Of a DNA stretch of 64,000 nucleotides, positions 28,869 to 42,152 are shown in pieces; the stretch's first letter is position 1; each line of letters begins with the position of its first letter. Where the stretch lies: NCBI RefSeq assembly GCF_007753095.1, contig NZ_CP036348.1, positions 6,611,411 through 6,675,410 of the forward strand, read 5' to 3'. The notes under the pieces are model-generated. The model worked only from the letters and a program-made list of their open reading frames with translations, was not told where the DNA came from and did not search any database. A program made the translations under genes and the position numbers. This DNA is from Rosistilla carotiformis (GTDB lineage Bacteria; Planctomycetota; Planctomycetia; Pirellulales; Pirellulaceae).

Positions 28869-30320
28869 ATGAAAATGGCTGCGGTACACGAGCTGGCAGA
28901 AGATTGTGATGCGATCGTGGTGGGCGTCGACGACGACGGAAACCTTGATCCGACAGGCCAACAATTGGATCAAAAGCTCTCCGGCTGGTTGGGTCGCGTC
29001 TTGAATCGCGAAACGCGGTCGGGAAAACCGATCGGGGCCAAATTGCTGGCTGCCCCCGACGCTGGCGCGTTGGAATCGATCGTAGTCCTCGGCACCGGCG
29101 ATCCGGCAAATCGCGACTGTGGGTTGGCCTATCGTACCGCCGCGACTGCGATGCGGATGCTGGCCGATCGCAAACGCAAGCATGTCGTCATCGGCTTTGC
29201 CGATGGCTGGGATGACACCCTGGCGCGCGCCGCCGTGGCGGGCGCCGCTGCGGGCATCCCCGGGCAAGATCTCTATCGCGCGGAGATTGGTTTGGTCGAA
29301 CCGCGACGGGTTTCGTGGATCGGTGTCAGCGACACGATCGTGCAAGCGGGAACGGCAGTCGGCGAAGGGATCTGCATCACCAAGCGACTGGTGAACGAAC
29401 CACCGAACAAAATCTACCCCGAAAGTTTCGTAGAGGAAGCCGAACGGTTGGGCCGCGAATGTGGATTTGAAGTCGAATCCTGGGATAAAGATCGTCTGGA
29501 AGCTGAGCGTTGCAACGCGATCTTAGCCGTCTCGGCGGGCTCCGACCGTCCGCCCCGATTGGCGATTTTTCGCTACAACGGAGGCCCCGCCGACGAAGCG
29601 CCGATTGCGATCGTGGGTAAGGGTGTGACGTTCGACAGCGGCGGCCTATCGATCAAGCCTAGCGACGGCATGAAAGACATGAAGTGCGACATGGCGGGCG
29701 CCGCGACAGTGCTTGGAACGATGGTCGCCGTCTCGCGATTGAAGCTTGCCAAGAACGTTGTCGGTTTGGTCGGGTTGGCCGAAAACATGCTCTCTGGCAG
29801 CAGCTACAAGCTGGGCGACGTGATCAAGACACGTAATGGCACCACGATCGAGATCCTCAACACCGATGCCGAAGGACGTGTTGTCCTGGCCGACACGCTG
29901 GACGTTGCCGTCCAACAGGAGCCTAGCAATATCGTTGATCTGGCGACACTCACCGGCGCCTGCCTGGTCGCCCTGGGGATCGACGTCGCTGGCGTCATGA
30001 CCAACGATACCGCGTGGTGCCAGCAGGTCAAACAAGCCGCCGAACTGGAAGACGAGAAGGTTTGGGAACTGCCGATGTGGGATTTCTACGGCGAGCAGAT
30101 CAAGAGCAAAGTGGCCGACATCAAAAACGTAGGCGAAGGACGTTGGGGTGGTGCGATCACCGCCGCCAAGTTCCTTGAAACCTTTGTCGGCGACATCCCC
30201 TGGGTACACATCGATATCGCGGGTCCCGCGTATGCCGATGCGCCGAAAGAGTGGCGTGATGCTGGCGGTACCGGCGCGATGGTCCGCACGCTCATCCGTT
30301 TGCTCGAACAAGCGACCTGA
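28869..30320 (+). CDS. pepA: Leucyl aminopeptidase (M17 family)
   Basis: 483 residues from the ATG at 28869, which has GAGGAG 6 bases upstream; an in-frame ATG at 28848 lacks such a site. The N-terminal about 170 residues are the Macro-like M17 domain. The catalytic domain has GKGVTFDSGGLSIKPSDGM and DMAGAATVLGTM (metal ligands Lys/Asp), the family signature NTDAEGRVVLADTL (Asp/Glu ligands and Arg), and DLATLTGACLVALG. It removes N-terminal residues from peptides in the cytoplasm, using two metal ions. It converges with the receiver-Hpt gene. Confidence 0.96.
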   Translation: MKMAAVHELAEDCDAIVVGVDDDGNLDPTGQQLDQKLSGWLGRVLNRETRSGKPIGAKLLAAPDAGALESIVVLGTGDPANRDCGLAYRTAATAMRMLADRKRKHVVIGFADGWDDTLARAAVAGAAAGIPGQDLYRAEIGLVEPRRVSWIGVSDTIVQAGTAVGEGICITKRLVNEPPNKIYPESFVEEAERLGRECGFEVESWDKDRLEAERCNAILAVSAGSDRPPRLAIFRYNGGPADEAPIAIVGKGVTFDSGGLSIKPSDGMKDMKCDMAGAATVLGTMVAVSRLKLAKNVVGLVGLAENMLSGSSYKLGDVIKTRNGTTIEILNTDAEGRVVLADTLDVAVQQEPSNIVDLATLTGACLVALGIDVAGVMTNDTAWCQQVKQAAELEDEKVWELPMWDFYGEQIKSKVADIKNVGEGRWGGAITAAKFLETFVGDIPWVHIDIAGPAYADAPKEWRDAGGTGAMVRTLIRLLEQAT

Positions 30321-30378
30321 GGCCGGGACGACACCCAGCGTTTTTGTGCACCGCGGCGATATCCCTGTTCGTCGCGAT

Positions 30379-31671
30379 TTAGGCGGATTCGAGTTCGGGC
30401 TGAGTTAGCGACGGGATGTACGCGACGCAGCGGGCGACTTCATTCTGCAGGTCGTCGATCAGGTCGACGATCTCGTCCAGATGCTCATCGCGCCCCGCCT
30501 GTTCGATCTCTGCGGCGATCGACTGTAACGGGTGCGCTGCAAGGATTCCGGCCATCCCTTTTAATGTATGGGCGGCCTGCCCCGCAGCCACCGCGTTGCG
30601 TTGACGGGCGTGCATGACGATCTCTTCGACACGGGCGAGACTGTCGGCCTGAAACGATTCCAACAGCGACTCGGCGAAACTCAAGTCTCCCATGCAACGC
30701 TCTAAAAATTCTTTGCGAACAAAGGGCGTCGCTTCGTCACCAATCGGCCTGTCGTCGCCCGAGTCGTCGCCCGAGTCGGCGGACTTGGTCGGCGGTTCGG
30801 CCGGCAGCCACTGTTCAATGATCTCCGTCAATTGATTCGGGTTAAAAGGCTTGGCAAGGTAATCGTCCATGCCCGCCTCGAGACACTTCTGGCGATCCCC
30901 TTTCAGCGCGTTTGCCGTAACCGCGATGATCGGACATCGGTGGGTAACGCGGCCATCCAGCTGTCGTTTCCGAATTTCACGCGTCGCCGAAAAGCCATCC
31001 ATGATCGGCATTTGGCAGTCCATCAGAATCAGGTCGAATGCCTTGGTTCCGATAGCATCCAACGCTTCGATTCCATTGGTCGCAATCTCGCATTTCCAAG
31101 CCTTCCCCACCAACACTTCTTGGGCCAGCATTTGATTGATTTGATTGTCTTCGACAAGCAGAATCTTGGGGGCCGTGGCATCATCGATCCGTTGCATCGC
31201 AGTCGACGACAGGGCGGTCGATGGAGCGCCATCGAGATCGCGGGATGACAATGCGACGCAAGCGGTGGGCTCGGCCAGTGATTGTGCGGATTCGGTTGCA
31301 TCGCAGTACACAGCGATCACCTCTTGCGGTTGGCTTGAATGGACAGAGGGAAAATTTGAGTTCTCTTGAACGACGGCTAACATCTTCTGCAGGTCCAGAA
31401 ACTGGGTTTGAACGGTACGCACCGCGGGTTCGAAAACAAACACCACCTCGATGACCATCGCTAAAATCGTCAGGGCAAGAACGAGCCGTGAGGTCGTGTG
31501 TGGTTCTTGGATTCCAACGGGAAGAACAAGCTGTACGACGACCGAAAACGCAACGATCCCGCCCAAGGCCAGCAGGTACCTGCGTCGAAGATCCCTGCTA
31601 GGATCATGCGTCGGGCGCGCTGGCCGTCGAGTATCGGCGGTCAGGTCTAAACTATCGATATTGGTTTTCAT
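30379..31671 (-). CDS. Membrane-anchored receiver-Hpt phosphorelay protein
   Basis: 430 residues. Two membrane segments at about 33-50 and 62-80 are followed by VFEPAVRTVQTQFLDLQKML, which resembles the end of PilJ-type sensor domains. Residues about 168-290 are a receiver (KILLVEDNQINQML; acceptor Asp218 in LILMDCQMP; Lys274 in YLAKPFNP). Residues about 322-420 are an Hpt domain with the phospho-histidine in AAHTLKGMAG (His368). It has no kinase or DNA-binding domain. It is the last gene of the cluster, 69 bases after the 6-TM kinase, and can supply the Hpt step missing from the hybrid kinase upstream. Confidence 0.9.
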   Translation of the reverse strand: MKTNIDSLDLTADTRRPARPTHDPSRDLRRRYLLALGGIVAFSVVVQLVLPVGIQEPHTTSRLVLALTILAMVIEVVFVFEPAVRTVQTQFLDLQKMLAVVQENSNFPSVHSSQPQEVIAVYCDATESAQSLAEPTACVALSSRDLDGAPSTALSSTAMQRIDDATAPKILLVEDNQINQMLAQEVLVGKAWKCEIATNGIEALDAIGTKAFDLILMDCQMPIMDGFSATREIRKRQLDGRVTHRCPIIAVTANALKGDRQKCLEAGMDDYLAKPFNPNQLTEIIEQWLPAEPPTKSADSGDDSGDDRPIGDEATPFVRKEFLERCMGDLSFAESLLESFQADSLARVEEIVMHARQRNAVAAGQAAHTLKGMAGILAAHPLQSIAAEIEQAGRDEHLDEIVDLIDDLQNEVARCVAYIPSLTQPELESA

Positions 31672-31740
31672 ATCGCATCGGTCAATTCGTGTAAGTTGCG
31701 TTTGCAGGCGTTTGGCAGCAGAGCAGGTTGGGGCGGAGGG

Positions 31741-33252
31741 TCAAAAACTTGAGCTGGACGGGACGGATGAAACACTCTCAGTAGCGATTTGCACGAAGGG
31801 AACGGCAAGCACCGGCAGTTCTTGGCTGATGGGGGCGTCGTCAACGTCACACCATGGCGTGGCGGATCGTTCGAGCTCCGACGCCTCGGTTTCCGAAGCG
31901 ACTGGAAAGGTTACGGCAAACCAAAATCGCGATCCGATTCCAGCGCGACTCTCGACTCCAATCTCTCCACCCAAGGCATCGACGATCGCTTTGCTGATCG
32001 ATAACCCCAGCCCCGAACCGCCGTACTTGCGACGGATCGACCCGTCGACTTGGGAAAACGATTGAAACAACCGATCCAAGCGATCAGCGGGAATTCCGAT
32101 CCCCGTGTCCTCGATGGACATCCGCAACGTCACTCGATCGCCGGACGCCTGCTGTCGCGCCACACGCAGCGTGATCTCACCTTCCTCGGTGAATTTCAAC
32201 GCGTTGCCTAACAGATTAACCAGCACTTGCCGCAACCGATGACTATCGCCAAGCAAATACAACGGCGTCAGTTCGTCCTGATAGCACGCCAGATGAACAT
32301 TCTTTTTGCACAACCGCAGCGGCATCCCCGCCATCACATCTTCGAGCAACTGCTGAAGCTCGAAAACATGCGAATCCAGTTCCAGATGCCCCGATTCAAT
32401 CTTTGAAAAATCGAGGATGTCGTTGATCAACCTCAACAGCAACGTACCGCTGCTTTGGCAAGCGTTAACAAACCGTCGCTGCCGCTCGCTCAGCGGCGAA
32501 TCAGCCAACAATTCGGTCATCCCGATCACGCCGTTAAGCGGTGTCCGCAGTTCGTGACTCATGCTGGCCAAGAACTGCCCCTTGATATTGCTGGCCTCTT
32601 CGGCGACTTGTCGCGCTTGCTCCAATTGGACGGTGTGCAACGCCAAGGCTCGCATCTCACGAACGCTCTGCTGAATCGTAAACGCCAGCACAAGATCTTC
32701 GAATAGCACCCAAGCGGCATGCTCCAGCCAACGCCAGTGCGACGCGGTTGCAATCCCGAAAACCGACTCGGGCCACCAGATTCCGCGAACTCCATGATCC
32801 ACGATGATGATCAACGTGGCCGGAACCAATACTTTCCAGTCGCGATAGGCAGCTAAAAACGCAAGGGATACAAAGATATGAAAGTGGGTCTCGATCCGGC
32901 CGCCGGTGACATGAATCAACAGGCTGGAGAAGAGGACCTGACTGCTCGCAATCACGTACCGCGTGAGGGCACGCCCCGGCATCCGTATCGCCATCGCAAC
33001 GGGCAGACTGGCCAACAACCCGCCTCCAAAGATCGCCATCATGACATGGGGATGCGGGGCGCTGTGCAGCCCGTCCCATGTCCGCGGCGAAACCCAGCAA
33101 ACCGCGACGATGGCAGCCACCCATTGCAAAACCATCAGGGCCGCGAACATCCGATCGGTTCGTCGATAAATCGCCAATGCGTGTTGTTGGAACAGATCGA
33201 TTTCCGCCTGGCTGGGCGAACCCCGTCGTGTCGCTTCGATCGACTCGATCAT
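31741..33252 (-). CDS. Sensor histidine kinase with 6-TM, histidine-rich input domain
   Basis: 503 residues from the ATG at 33252, with GGAGAGAG just upstream; its ATGA overlaps the RedB-like stop by 4 bases. Residues about 34-195 contain about six membrane helices, including the conserved-looking GGRIETHFHIFVSLAFLAAY and VDHGVRGIWWPESV, with clustered His. The HisKA box is SMSHELRTPLNGVIG (His233) and the HATPase has NLLGNALKF, DTGIGIP and GGSGLGLSI. There is no receiver domain. Its kinase core is very similar to that of the hybrid kinase at 34119 (shared VRQRRFVNACQSSG-like and RKYGGSGLGLSISKAIVDAL blocks), suggesting duplication. Its output is probably the receiver-Hpt protein 69 bases downstream. 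Confidence 0.92.
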   Translation of the reverse strand: MIESIEATRRGSPSQAEIDLFQQHALAIYRRTDRMFAALMVLQWVAAIVAVCWVSPRTWDGLHSAPHPHVMMAIFGGGLLASLPVAMAIRMPGRALTRYVIASSQVLFSSLLIHVTGGRIETHFHIFVSLAFLAAYRDWKVLVPATLIIIVDHGVRGIWWPESVFGIATASHWRWLEHAAWVLFEDLVLAFTIQQSVREMRALALHTVQLEQARQVAEEASNIKGQFLASMSHELRTPLNGVIGMTELLADSPLSERQRRFVNACQSSGTLLLRLINDILDFSKIESGHLELDSHVFELQQLLEDVMAGMPLRLCKKNVHLACYQDELTPLYLLGDSHRLRQVLVNLLGNALKFTEEGEITLRVARQQASGDRVTLRMSIEDTGIGIPADRLDRLFQSFSQVDGSIRRKYGGSGLGLSISKAIVDALGGEIGVESRAGIGSRFWFAVTFPVASETEASELERSATPWCDVDDAPISQELPVLAVPFVQIATESVSSVPSSSSF

Positions 33253-34004
33253 TGGACTCTCTCCTTCGCGGTCAGGGTCGATCCAACGATCCATTGCGGA
33301 TCGGGTGGCGACAACAACTTACATCCAAAAACCGGCGGCGAAACATGTCGTTGTCGTTCGGCAAGCGTACCCGCAGCGGGGACGATGCTGGCATCGATTT
33401 GTGCGAGGCCCTCGCGAAGCAATCGCCCCCCATGACTCTCGCCCACTTGTCCGCGAGCAATCGTGATCCCTCCCGAAAAACGTCGGCGTCCTGCGGCATC
33501 AAACAACATCACGGTTCCACTGGTGTTCACGCCGAACCGCCCGCACTCGACGCCGTCGACATCGTTAATGAAAATCGAATCGGGCAACTGCCGCGACTGC
33601 AGATTCAATCGACTGTCGCGCCAGTCCGACGGGGCATTGGCGGGCATACAGGCCACGACAAGCGTGTTAGGAATCGCAACTTGGGCTTCTTTTGCACTCC
33701 GCAAAATTGTCTGCAATTGTTCCACGGTGGCTTCGCTGCAGAAACACCGCGGATGCAGGAACAACACCAGGGTCGGGCGATCCGGATCGCGGGGCAGCGT
33801 CGCGTCCGCTGGCCAGACCGCCACCTTCCGACTCAAATTCTCGGGGTGAGTTCCCAGACCATAGGCGGTCATCCAGAAACAATACGCGGTCACGGCGACA
33901 CACCAAACGCTGGTGAGCAGTAGCCACGTCCGTCTTGACCGGGGTGCCCAGGTGACGGCAAACCGATCGGCGGCCAGACGGCTGTCGATAGCGGATTGTT
34001 TCAT
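33249..34004 (-). CDS. RedB-like membrane-anchored thioredoxin-fold protein
   Basis: 251 residues. One membrane segment at about 28-50 (WLLLTSVWCVAVTAYCFWMT) is followed by an extracytoplasmic domain. That domain has LVLFLHPRCFCSEATVEQL, where the Cys-Phe-Cys pair sits at the place of the thioredoxin CxxC. FGVNTSGTVMLFDAAGRRRF is the strand-turn region after the cis-Pro position of thioredoxin-like folds. It matches what I recall as the 'RedB' family of planctomycetes (from memory, not searched). It overlaps the 6-TM kinase by 4 bases, so the two are translationally coupled. A redox or metal-sensing role feeding the kinase is an inference from context. Confidence 0.75.
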   Translation of the reverse strand: MKQSAIDSRLAADRFAVTWAPRSRRTWLLLTSVWCVAVTAYCFWMTAYGLGTHPENLSRKVAVWPADATLPRDPDRPTLVLFLHPRCFCSEATVEQLQTILRSAKEAQVAIPNTLVVACMPANAPSDWRDSRLNLQSRQLPDSIFINDVDGVECGRFGVNTSGTVMLFDAAGRRRFSGGITIARGQVGESHGGRLLREGLAQIDASIVPAAGTLAERQRHVSPPVFGCKLLSPPDPQWIVGSTLTAKERVQ

Positions 34005-34118
34005 TGCTTGGCTCTCCAGTTGACGATTCTTATAAAACGTGACGTTTGCGATCGGGTTCCCTCGGCACCGGAGCTGGATTCAAAATGAATCGACGATACG
34101 CTCCACCGGATCATGGAA

Positions 34119-37547
<3,429 letters not shown>

Positions 37548-38103
37548 TACGTCATCATTTGTCTAAACGTCGAGAAATCAGGAGCGTTCCTGGGTCCAGA
37601 CCGGCCACCACGGTGCGACACCCTGCAAACTGCCGGTCGGCAATTTACAAAGGCATCACAGACACTTGCGGTGGATTTCTTCGCCCAAAACGGCCTATTG
37701 CTGTACGGTTACGACGACGGGGGCTGGGCCCACGATTGACGGCAGCAGCCAGGGCAGGCGTTCCCGACAATCATCACAATCAAACAAACCGGTCCGTCGG
37801 ATCGTCGAAAAGCAAATGAAGGTCCTGGGAATGATAGGACACGTTTCGATACGTCGACGCGAACGTCGTCCGCAAAACGGCCCACATGCACAAATTACGT
37901 TCTTTTCCGCAGGGAACTCTTCCCCGCTGGAGCCAACCGTCGGGAGACCTTCGAGGAAGCAAACGCAGTAAGCGGACACCGAGAGTGCCTCGCACCGACG
38001 AGCGCCAAGGCAATAGAAGCAAAAGAGAAAACGGCAACCGCGTTTTTTGTGGCCGTAGAGTGTTCCTCTTGAACGTCGGCCGGATCGACCGAACGGGGAA
38101 ACG
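37548..38103. other. Intergenic region between trpE and the hybrid kinase gene
   Basis: 556 bases. Both neighbours are on the minus strand, so it holds the trpE 3' region and the promoter of the RedB-kinase cluster. No coding frame, RNA gene or convincing regulatory hairpin was seen. Confidence 0.5.
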
Positions 38104-39606
38104 TTATTCCTTTTTCGAACTGCTCAAACGCGCCAGTGTGAGGCTGATTGCCCGAACCATTCCCTTGGCTTTATTGACCGTCTCTTCATACTCTGCGTCG
38201 GGATTGCTGTCGGCGACGACACCGCAGCCCGCCTGAATGTAGACATGATCGTTTTGAACCACCATCGTACGCAACGCGATGCAGGTATCCATATTGCCGC
38301 GATAATCGACGTATCCGACAGCACCGCCGTAGGGGCCGCGGCGATGCGGCTCCAGTTCGTCGATCACCTCCATCGCGCGAACCTTCGGTGCGCCCGAAAC
38401 GGTTCCCGCCGGAAGGCAGGCCTTGAGCGCATCGAAGGCGTCCAAACCATCGCGCAATTCTCCTCGAACTTCGCTGCTGATGTGCATCACATGGCTGTAC
38501 CGCTCGACCACCATCACTTCGGTCAATTCGACGGTTCCGAATTTTGCGATCCGGCCGATATCGTTGCGTCCCAGATCGACAAGCATCACATGCTCGGCGC
38601 GCTCCTTGGGATCCGACAACAACTCGCGTTCAAGCTCTAAATCCTCCTGTTCGGTTGTCCCACGGCGACGCGTCCCCGCCAACGGACGGACCGTCACAAC
38701 ACCATCGACCACGCGAGTCATGATCTCCGGCGAACAACCGATCAGCGCGCATTCGGGAGTTCGCATGAAGAACATGAAGGGGCTCGGATTCACGACGCGC
38801 AGCGAGCGATAGATTTCAAACGGATCGACCGAAGTACTGACGGCAAACCTTTGGCTGGGGACCACTTGAAAGATATCTCCAGCGCGGATGTATTCGCGGC
38901 ACTTCTCGACCGCAGCGGCAAAGCTGTCGCGAGTGAAGTTCGATGTGATCTCCGGATCGTCGCCGCGACTCTGTTCGACGTCGGCCGTCTCCAGATGTGG
39001 CACCGGACGCGACAACCGGGCAACCGTTTCGTCGATCCGTTGGGTTGCGTCGCGATAAGCGGCGGCGGGCGAAGCGAAGTCGGCAGGCCGCGCGACCGCC
39101 ACGATGGTCATCGTTTTGGTGACGTTGTCGAACACGACCAAGGTATGATAGAAACCAAAGTCAAGATCGGGCAGTCCACGATCGTCTTCGGGTGCGTTGG
39201 GCAGATGTTCGACGTAGCGAACGACATCGTAGCCGGCATATCCGATCGCACCGCCCACAAACGGAGGCAGGTCTCCGGTGTCGGCGAAGGTCACGCCGGC
39301 CAAGTGTCCGCGAAATTCGTCCAACGGATCTCCACATGTCTTCGTTTCGGTCGTCTCCCCGCGGGTGATCGACACCGAATTCCCGTGGGCGCAGAACCGC
39401 ATGATCGGATCGACGGCGAGGAAACTGAAACGACCGACCTTCTCGCCCCCAATCACACTTTCGAACAGACACGCCCCTCCGCCAGTGTCCAGCAACCGAA
39501 AGGCGCTGACCGGGGTCAGGCTGTCGCTGAGCAAACGCCGCGTGACCGGTACCAGGTCGTGGGTGGCGGCCAGGCGAGTAAATTCTTCTTCGTGGGGCGT
39601 ATGCAT
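38104..39606 (-). CDS. trpE: Anthranilate synthase component I
   Basis: 500 residues from the ATG at 39606 (MHTPHEEEFTRLAA); an in-frame ATG at 39648 is possible and neither has a strong ribosome site. The N-terminal domain has LLDTGGGACLFESVIGGEKV and GRFSFLAVDP. The chorismate-binding domain has GDIFQVVPSQRF, NPSPFMFFMRTPECALIGCS, VRPLAGTRRRG, LVDLGRNDIGRIA and the signature ACLPAGTVSGAPKVRAMEVI. It makes anthranilate from chorismate, with ammonia from TrpG, the first tryptophan step. TrpG is not in the window. PabB is an alternative, but the N-terminal region fits TrpE better. It is divergent from mcsA. Confidence 0.92.
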   Translation of the reverse strand: MHTPHEEEFTRLAATHDLVPVTRRLLSDSLTPVSAFRLLDTGGGACLFESVIGGEKVGRFSFLAVDPIMRFCAHGNSVSITRGETTETKTCGDPLDEFRGHLAGVTFADTGDLPPFVGGAIGYAGYDVVRYVEHLPNAPEDDRGLPDLDFGFYHTLVVFDNVTKTMTIVAVARPADFASPAAAYRDATQRIDETVARLSRPVPHLETADVEQSRGDDPEITSNFTRDSFAAAVEKCREYIRAGDIFQVVPSQRFAVSTSVDPFEIYRSLRVVNPSPFMFFMRTPECALIGCSPEIMTRVVDGVVTVRPLAGTRRRGTTEQEDLELERELLSDPKERAEHVMLVDLGRNDIGRIAKFGTVELTEVMVVERYSHVMHISSEVRGELRDGLDAFDALKACLPAGTVSGAPKVRAMEVIDELEPHRRGPYGGAVGYVDYRGNMDTCIALRTMVVQNDHVYIQAGCGVVADSNPDAEYEETVNKAKGMVRAISLTLARLSSSKKE

Positions 39607-39864
39607 TGCGTTTACCGAGGTTTGGCGGAAATTGCTGTCAAAGAGCATCAAACCGCCTGGCGGGTTCGATAGTTTCGAGGGAAGACAGATCGTGCAATTC
39701 GTTCCCGCCCCGTACAATTAACAACAGCGACCGCGAAAGTCGGGCGGTCGCTGCCAGCGGCGCTGCGTTGGTTGACGGTTCAAGGGGGACAGTTAGAATC
39801 GGCAAGCCTGTGTTTTCAGGTGATATCTTAATAAGGATGGTGTTTTGAGAAAGGCGTGTGATCA

Positions 39865-40386
39865 ATGAAGTGTCAACACTGCGAAAAGCCTGCGACCTTT
39901 CACATTACCGAATTGACCGAACCCAGTGGTCCTCAGGTGATGCATCTGTGTGAAGAGCACGCTCGGCATTATTTGTCCAAAGAACAGTCGACGCCTACGA
40001 GTTTAGTTGCCGATCACTTGGAAAAGCAGCTCAAGCTAGGCCAGACCGCCGAAGAATTGGCCGAATTGGACCAGCAGGAATGTCCCGTTTGCGGGATCAC
40101 GTTTTACGAATTCCGTAACGCCGGCCGACTGGGCTGTCCCTACGATTACACGGTCTTCCAGAAGGATCTCGAACCGCTGTTAATCAACATCCATGCCTCC
40201 CGCGAACACAAGGGCAAGCGTCCAACGCGGTTGGCCCCCTCGGCGGATCGCCAAGCGGAATTGATTCAGCTTCGCCGCGAAATGGAAGAAGCGATCGAAA
40301 AGGAGAACTACGAGCGTGCCTCGGAGATCCGCGATCGCATTCGCAGTCTGGAATCGGGTCAATCGGATACATCGAGCGATCTCTAA
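39865..40386 (+). CDS. mcsA: McsA-like zinc-finger/UVR protein, activator of the arginine kinase
   Basis: 173 residues. Four CxxC-type zinc-binding pieces: CQHCEKPATFHITE and HLCEEHARHYL at the start, then CPVCGITFYEFRNAGRLGCP. A C-terminal UVR (UvrB/UvrC interaction) helix pair covers about 135-170 (ELIQLRREMEEAIEKENYER, then ASEIRDRIRSLE). This is the full McsA layout known from Firmicutes, where it activates McsB. It is 22 bases upstream of mcsB. No ctsR or clpC is next to it, unlike the Bacillus operon. Confidence 0.94.
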   Translation: MKCQHCEKPATFHITELTEPSGPQVMHLCEEHARHYLSKEQSTPTSLVADHLEKQLKLGQTAEELAELDQQECPVCGITFYEFRNAGRLGCPYDYTVFQKDLEPLLINIHASREHKGKRPTRLAPSADRQAELIQLRREMEEAIEKENYERASEIRDRIRSLESGQSDTSSDL

Positions 40387-40408
40387 TCAAACACCGAAGG
40401 TTACGCAC

Positions 40409-41500
40409 GTGGACATGGATCCCAAGTTGGATGAATTGGCGGGACAATGCGGCGAATGGCTGCGCGGCACCGGGCCCGAATCGGACATTGTGATCAGCAG
40501 CCGAGTTCGGCTGGCTCGCAATCTGGCCGGGTTTCCGTTCATCAAAAAATGCAGCCCCGAGGACCGACAAGCGATCGAACGGACCGTGCGGGCGAAAATG
40601 GAAAAGCTAGAGCAGTGGAAAGACGTCCGCTATCTGATGGTCGATGAACTTTCCGAAGTCGATCGACAATTCCTGGTCGAACGCCAATTGATCAGCCGTG
40701 AACTGGCCGATTCCGAAGGCGCCCGCGCCGTGGCGATTGATCCCGGCGAACAGTTCAGCGTGATGATCAACGAAGAAGATCATTTGCGGCTGCAAGTCAT
40801 GCACAGCGGGCTGAGCCTGCAAGAGGCCTGGCAAACCGTCAACGCCCTGGACGATTTGATCGAAGGCGAGATCACCTATGCGTTTCACTCCAAGTTCGGG
40901 TATCTAACCGCTTGCCCGACCAACGCCGGAACCGGCTTGCGTGTCAGCGTGATGCTGCACCTGCCCGCCCTGGTGATCACCCGCCAGATCGACAAGGTCT
41001 TCCGCAGCCTGCAAAAAATTAGCGTGACCGTTCGCGGCCTTTACGGCGAAGGATCCCAGTACATGGGCGATTTCTACCAGGTCAGCAATCAAATCACGTT
41101 GGGCCGCAGCGAAGAAGAATTGGTCCAACAGGTCAGCGAAGTGATCCCCGTTTTGATCGATTACGAACGCCGGGCCCGGCGATTCCTCGTCGAAGAGAGC
41201 GAACAGGATCTACACGACGATGTCAGTCGAGCCCGCGGAATCCTCTGCACGGCAAAAAAAATCAGCAGTGAAGAGACGATGCACTACCTGTCGAAGGTCC
41301 GAATGGGAATCAACCTGGGACTGATCGACGACCTGCCGATCACGACAATCAATAAGCTGTTCATCCACACCCAACCGGCGCATCTGCAAAAGCTCCGCGG
41401 CCGGACGCTCGGATCGGCCGACCGCAACGTCGAACGTGCGTCGTACCTGCAGCGCCATTTAGCCGACAGTGGTCCCGGCGGCGCTGCGGAACTAAACTAA
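40409..41500 (+). CDS. mcsB: Protein-arginine kinase McsB
   Basis: 363 residues. The GTG at 40409 (VDMDPKL) is preferred because GAAGG lies 8 bases upstream; the ATG at 40415 is 14 bases from it. Guanido-phosphotransferase fold: VISSRVRLARNLAGFPF, MINEEDHLRLQVM, FGYLTACPTNAGTGLRVSVM, VRGLYGEGSQYMGDFYQVSN. At residues about 339-344 the phosphoarginine-binding RDxxRA motif reads RNVERA, with Asp replaced by Asn. McsB phosphorylates arginines, marking proteins for ClpCP in Firmicutes. With McsA it forms a two-gene unit; the sigma factor gene follows after 49 bases. Confidence 0.94.
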   Translation: MDMDPKLDELAGQCGEWLRGTGPESDIVISSRVRLARNLAGFPFIKKCSPEDRQAIERTVRAKMEKLEQWKDVRYLMVDELSEVDRQFLVERQLISRELADSEGARAVAIDPGEQFSVMINEEDHLRLQVMHSGLSLQEAWQTVNALDDLIEGEITYAFHSKFGYLTACPTNAGTGLRVSVMLHLPALVITRQIDKVFRSLQKISVTVRGLYGEGSQYMGDFYQVSNQITLGRSEEELVQQVSEVIPVLIDYERRARRFLVEESEQDLHDDVSRARGILCTAKKISSEETMHYLSKVRMGINLGLIDDLPITTINKLFIHTQPAHLQKLRGRTLGSADRNVERASYLQRHLADSGPGGAAELN

Positions 41501-41549
41501 AGCAGGTTACTCTGCTCCCTCCCGCCCCCGGCCCACTTCTCTTCCGCGC

Positions 41550-42122
41550 GTGAAAGACGATTCAAAACTCATCGACATGGCGCTGGCGGGTGACCGAGCG
41601 GCCTTTGGGCAATTGGTGCATCGCTACCAAGATCGCTTGTTCGCGTCGATGCTGCAGGTGACCGGATCGGCCGACGACGCCGAGGATGTCGTCCAAGACG
41701 CCTTTGTGCGGGCGTTTGTCAAACTGCACACGTTCCAACGCCAAAGCCAGTTCTTTACCTGGCTGTACCGGATCGCATTTAACAGTGCGTTGAGTCGGCG
41801 ACGACGCAAACGCAACACCGTCTCGTTGGAACACGCCCGCGAATCGGCGGGGCTGGAACCGATCGATAAGGTCGAAGCTCCCGATGCTTCCATGATCCGG
41901 GACGATCGCGTTCAAACGGTCCGATCGGCCCTCGATCAGTTGACCGAAGACCACCGCGTGATCTTGGTCTTGCGTGAAATGCAGGACTGTGCGTACGAAG
42001 ATATCGCGGAGATTCTCGAGATCTCGATCGGCACCGTCCGCAGCCGATTGAGCCGCGCTCGGGCCGCCTTGAAGCTGGTGCTCGAAGAGATCCTAGCGCA
42101 GGAAGAGTCCCAGCGTGGATGA
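41550..42122 (+). CDS. ECF-type RNA polymerase sigma factor
   Basis: 190 residues from a GTG. Region 2 covers about 10-80 (FGQLVHRYQDRLFASMLQVT; DAEDVVQDAFVRAFVKLHTF; FFTWLYRIAFNSALSRRRRK). Region 4 covers about 125-180 (LDQLTEDHRVILVLREMQD; YEDIAEILEISIGTVRSRLS). Group 4 sigma factors direct RNA polymerase to dedicated promoters. No anti-sigma gene follows; glnS does, after a small hairpin. It may be read from the mcsAB promoter (49-base gap). Confidence 0.93.
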   Translation: MKDDSKLIDMALAGDRAAFGQLVHRYQDRLFASMLQVTGSADDAEDVVQDAFVRAFVKLHTFQRQSQFFTWLYRIAFNSALSRRRRKRNTVSLEHARESAGLEPIDKVEAPDASMIRDDRVQTVRSALDQLTEDHRVILVLREMQDCAYEDIAEILEISIGTVRSRLSRARAALKLVLEEILAQEESQRG

Positions 42123-42152
42123 GCGAATGACGCGACGGTAGTCCCCTTCGGA

